A DNA stretch of 57,707 bases from Deltaproteobacteria bacterium (GTDB lineage Bacteria > Myxococcota_A > UBA9160 > UBA4427), in assembly GCA_019310975.1 (NCBI GenBank), contig JAFDDH010000007.1:1-57707 (forward strand), written 5' to 3'. Within the stretch, counting starts at the first letter, position 1, and the number at the start of each line of letters is the position of its first letter. Position numbers and translations under genes: made by a program. Shown here one piece after another: positions 55,931 to 57,707 of the stretch. The notes under the pieces are model-generated. The model was not told where the DNA came from and made no database searches. It was given only the letters and a program-made list of their open reading frames with translations.

Positions 55931-56965
55931 CTAGTCCCCGCCAGCGCCGTCGGAATCCGCCGTGGCGGAGGCGTTGGCGCTGCCCGACACGAGCGGCAGA
56001 GGCCCGTAGACGGCCTCCGTACGCTGCTGCTGCTTCTCCGACCACCCCGCGAAGCCGGCCTGAACGGCGTCGTACTCCTGCTCGGTGTCGACATCGATCG
56101 CGCAGCCGCCCGCCTCGGTGATCACGAAGCGGAAGCGCGTGTCGAGGATGCCGCTGATCACCCTCTCGTTGAGTTCGATGCTGACGAGCCCACGCATCCA
56201 GTCCGCCAATCGATGCCACTTCCAACGGTCCAGCAGCCCGGCCAGGTGCATGACGCCGTAGAGGCTCACGATCAGCGGCCCGGCCGCACCAGAGAAGAAG
56301 AGCTTCCAGGCCAGCACCGCCATATGCCAGAACTCACGCTGGTGGCGATGCTCGTACATGTCCTCGATCCGCCAGCGGTTGCCAAGCCGCGCGGGGGCCG
56401 CATAGTGGAGATTGCTCTGCCGGAGCCTTCCCTCACGCAGGTTGAAATAGGCCACCTCGATGCCCGGCTGGCCGGGCTCGGTGGGTTTGAAGTCCACCAG
56501 GGATGCCTCGGGAACCAGGCCGGCCGCGTAATCGCAGTCCTCGAGGGCCTGGCTCTGGCGTACGAAGGCGGAGATCTCCTGGGGCGTCGCGAAGGGCAGA
56601 TCACCCGAGAGATAAAGGACGGACCTGTCGACCTCGTCCCCGAGCGGGTCGCGGCCCGCCTCGGGATCGCGCGAGAGGATGCACCGGTAGGTCTCCCAGG
56701 CGTTCTCGAGTAGGTTGCGACCCTGCTCGACGATGAAGAGTGGCTTGCTGAGCTGCTTGCTGAGCTCGGGATCGGCGAAGACGTCTTCGAGACGACGCCG
56801 ATTGCCGACCACCCAGACCTCGGACACCTCGGGGACGCGTTGCAGCGTCGCCACGGTGCTGGCCACCATCGATCGTCCACCCACCTCGAGGAAGACCTTG
56901 CTCTCGCCATAGATCGCCTTGGCGGCGCGGGTGTCGCCCGCGGTCACGATGGCGGGTACCCCCAC
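55931..56965 (-). CDS. MobA-like NTP-transferase domain protein
   Basis: The 344-aa protein has a nucleotidyltransferase GT-A fold: GVPAIVTAGDTRAAKAIYGESKVFLEVGGRSMVASTVATLQ (a G-rich loop, with the usual LAAGxGxRM replaced by VTAGDTRAAKAI), VLYLSGDLPFATPQEISAFV (metal Asp) and YAAGLVPEASLVDF. The middle has hydrophobic stretches (MAVLAWKLFFSGAAGPLIVSLYGVMHLAG). C-terminal motif: FVITEAGGCAIDVDTEQEYDAVQ. It probably transfers a nucleotide or sugar; substrate unknown. 4-bp gaps to the dodecin gene upstream and the DUF2064 gene downstream imply one operon. Confidence 0.82.
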   Translation of the reverse strand: MGVPAIVTAGDTRAAKAIYGESKVFLEVGGRSMVASTVATLQRVPEVSEVWVVGNRRRLEDVFADPELSKQLSKPLFIVEQGRNLLENAWETYRCILSRDPEAGRDPLGDEVDRSVLYLSGDLPFATPQEISAFVRQSQALEDCDYAAGLVPEASLVDFKPTEPGQPGIEVAYFNLREGRLRQSNLHYAAPARLGNRWRIEDMYEHRHQREFWHMAVLAWKLFFSGAAGPLIVSLYGVMHLAGLLDRWKWHRLADWMRGLVSIELNERVISGILDTRFRFVITEAGGCAIDVDTEQEYDAVQAGFAGWSEKQQQRTEAVYGPLPLVSGSANASATADSDGAGGD

Positions 56966-56969
56966 GCGG

Positions 56970-57182
56970 CTAACCGTCGCCTTCCTCGAGGAGGAAGATC
57001 ACTTGCAGGGTCACGAGGAACTCGGTGATGCGCCCCTCCTCGACCTTCGCCTTCTCGTCGATCACCTTGATGCCCGTGATACCGCGGAGCGTCATGCTGG
57101 CCCGCTCCAACCCCAGCTCGGCGGCATGCTGCCAGCCGTCCGGGGACGCGGAGGTGATTGTGGAGACCGATGCAATCGCCAT
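56970..57182 (-). CDS. Dodecin-family protein (copy 1)
   Basis: The 70-aa protein has dodecin form: VSTITSASPDGWQHAAELGLERASMTLRGITGIKVIDEKAKVEEGRITEFLVTLQVIFLLEE. Dodecins are small dodecameric flavin/CoA-binding proteins. In flavin-binding members a Trp precedes the 'FEV' strand; here the region is GITGIKV, so that Trp is Gly. It may bind another ligand or none. It lies 4 bp upstream of the NTP-transferase gene. Confidence 0.85.
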   Translation of the reverse strand: MAIASVSTITSASPDGWQHAAELGLERASMTLRGITGIKVIDEKAKVEEGRITEFLVTLQVIFLLEEGDG

Positions 57183-57190
57183 GGCCTGTC

Positions 57191-57257
57191 CTTGCTTGTC
57201 TTTTCTCGTCTTTGTGTGTCTTTGCGTGTCTTTGCGTGTCTTTGCGTGTCTTTGCAG
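57191..57257. repeat. 10-bp tandem repeat, about seven units
   Basis: Units of the form TTTGCGTGTC recur in exact 10-bp register; three central copies are identical and the flanking ones are degraded. The block is in the 104-bp gap between the two dodecin genes (5' of copy 1). The 10-bp period matches the DNA helical repeat. Confidence 0.88.
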
Positions 57258-57286
57258 ACAGTCGGCGCGCAGAGCGCGCCAGACCT

Positions 57287-57508
57287 CTACCAGTGCTGAT
57301 CGAGCGGTGGCGCCACGTCGAAGATCAGCCGCAGCCGGACCCGATACTCGACGATTTGGTCACAATCGATCTTGATGGACTTCTCGGTCACCTCGATGCC
57401 CCGGATCCCGCGCAGCGTCTCGTTGGCCCGCTCGACCACGCCGCGTGCGGCCGCATCGAAGCTCACGCTCGACGAGCCGATGATCTCGCTGACCTTGCTG
57501 ACCCACAT
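57287..57508 (-). CDS. Dodecin-family protein (copy 2)
   Basis: From the ATG at 57508 (AAGGAG upstream) the product is 73 aa: KVSEIIGSSSVSFDAAARGVVERANETLRGIRGIEVTEKSIKIDCDQIVEYRVRLRLIFDV. It also has Gly (GIRGIEV) where flavin-binding dodecins have Trp. It is a diverged paralogue of copy 1 and lies upstream on the same strand. Copies could form separate or mixed dodecamers. Confidence 0.85.
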   Translation of the reverse strand: MWVSKVSEIIGSSSVSFDAAARGVVERANETLRGIRGIEVTEKSIKIDCDQIVEYRVRLRLIFDVAPPLDQHW

Positions 57509-57707
57509 GGTGTCCCTGCGCTCCTTGGCTGCTCGACGGTAGCTTGACGGCAGCCCGACGCCGTGAGCGGCGTCGGGCACTGACATCGACCGGAAAGTAG
57601 CGCGAGTCGGGGTCCGGCCCAGAGTGCCGTGGGCATCCAGATGCCCGGATTCGGTAGCTTCCCGCCCGGCCGACCGCGCTCGCCCGCGGCGGGGGATGGT
57701 TGTCTTC
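57509..57707. other. Right edge, non-coding as far as visible
   Basis: No supported gene. It contains a small hairpin GGGCATC-CA-GATGCCC at 57630-57645 in the region upstream of dodecin copy 2, possibly part of its leader or the terminator of a gene beyond the window. Confidence 0.5.

Overview
The window is a GC-rich bacterial chromosome segment, densely coded on both strands, with no rRNA, tRNA, phage, transposase or CRISPR features that I could recognise. Gene content and order (rplU-rpmA-obg-proB-nadD-rsfS; a FlhG/MinD-like ATPase next to a J-domain/RodZ-HTH protein, rluD and pgeF; selA; many two-component proteins; heavy sigma-54 use) suggest an uncultured deltaproteobacterial-type lineage (Myxococcota/Desulfobacterota/Binatota in the broad sense). 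This placement is an inference, not a measurement.

Layout. 1-7.3 kb: tail of a DUF481-like protein, then leftward rho, pgeF, rluD, a J/HTH protein, a MinD/FlhG-type ATPase and selA. 7.9-15 kb: rightward RNase E/G, ribosomal proteins L21 and L27, Obg, glutamate 5-kinase, NadD, RsfS and a ComF-type phosphoribosyltransferase, followed by a decayed coding remnant. 15.5-24.8 kb: leftward PAS-HisKA-REC protein, thioredoxin reductase, a six-helix membrane protein coupled to a REC-PAS regulator, a DUF1232 protein, glutamate-cysteine ligase, a hypothetical protein and an M23 peptidase. 25-30.1 kb: M20 peptidase (+) converging, through a hairpin-rich repeat, on a leftward sulfotransferase/aminotransferase/GNAT/secreted-protein cluster. 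30.4-37.4 kb: a rightward signalling island (degenerate AAA+/histidine-kinase fusion, NtrC-type regulator, REC-HD-GYP protein, PilZ protein), then tatA/B-tatC. 37.4-45.8 kb: leftward CYTH protein, malic enzyme, acyl-CoA dehydrogenase, IclR regulator, LspA, a TPR lipoprotein and a class A PBP. 46-50.1 kb: rightward argH-dapF-dapA-dapB. 50.2-54.8 kb: nitrogen module (glnB-glnA, a Fis-like protein, a beta-barrel porin). 55.2-57.5 kb: leftward pair of dodecins followed by two nucleotidyl/glycosyltransferase-like genes.

The most interesting signal is regulatory. The glnB-glnA operon and a beta-barrel porin share an identical 18-bp sigma-54 promoter, and each has a TGCAC-N7-GTGCA-type (NtrC-like) dyad at the same distance upstream (108-109 bp). 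Further sigma-54 (-24/-12) matches precede the AAA+/HK fusion gene, the REC-HD-GYP gene (where the promoter forces a later start codon) and the iclR gene. The signalling island itself contains a fusion protein that joins an enhancer-binding-protein AAA+ domain lacking its Walker A lysine and GAFTGA loop, an 18-bp-repeat-encoded linker, and a histidine-kinase core with an eroded ATPase domain. It lies directly upstream of an intact sigma-54 activator. It may be a scaffold or decoy that tunes that activator; this is an inference to test.
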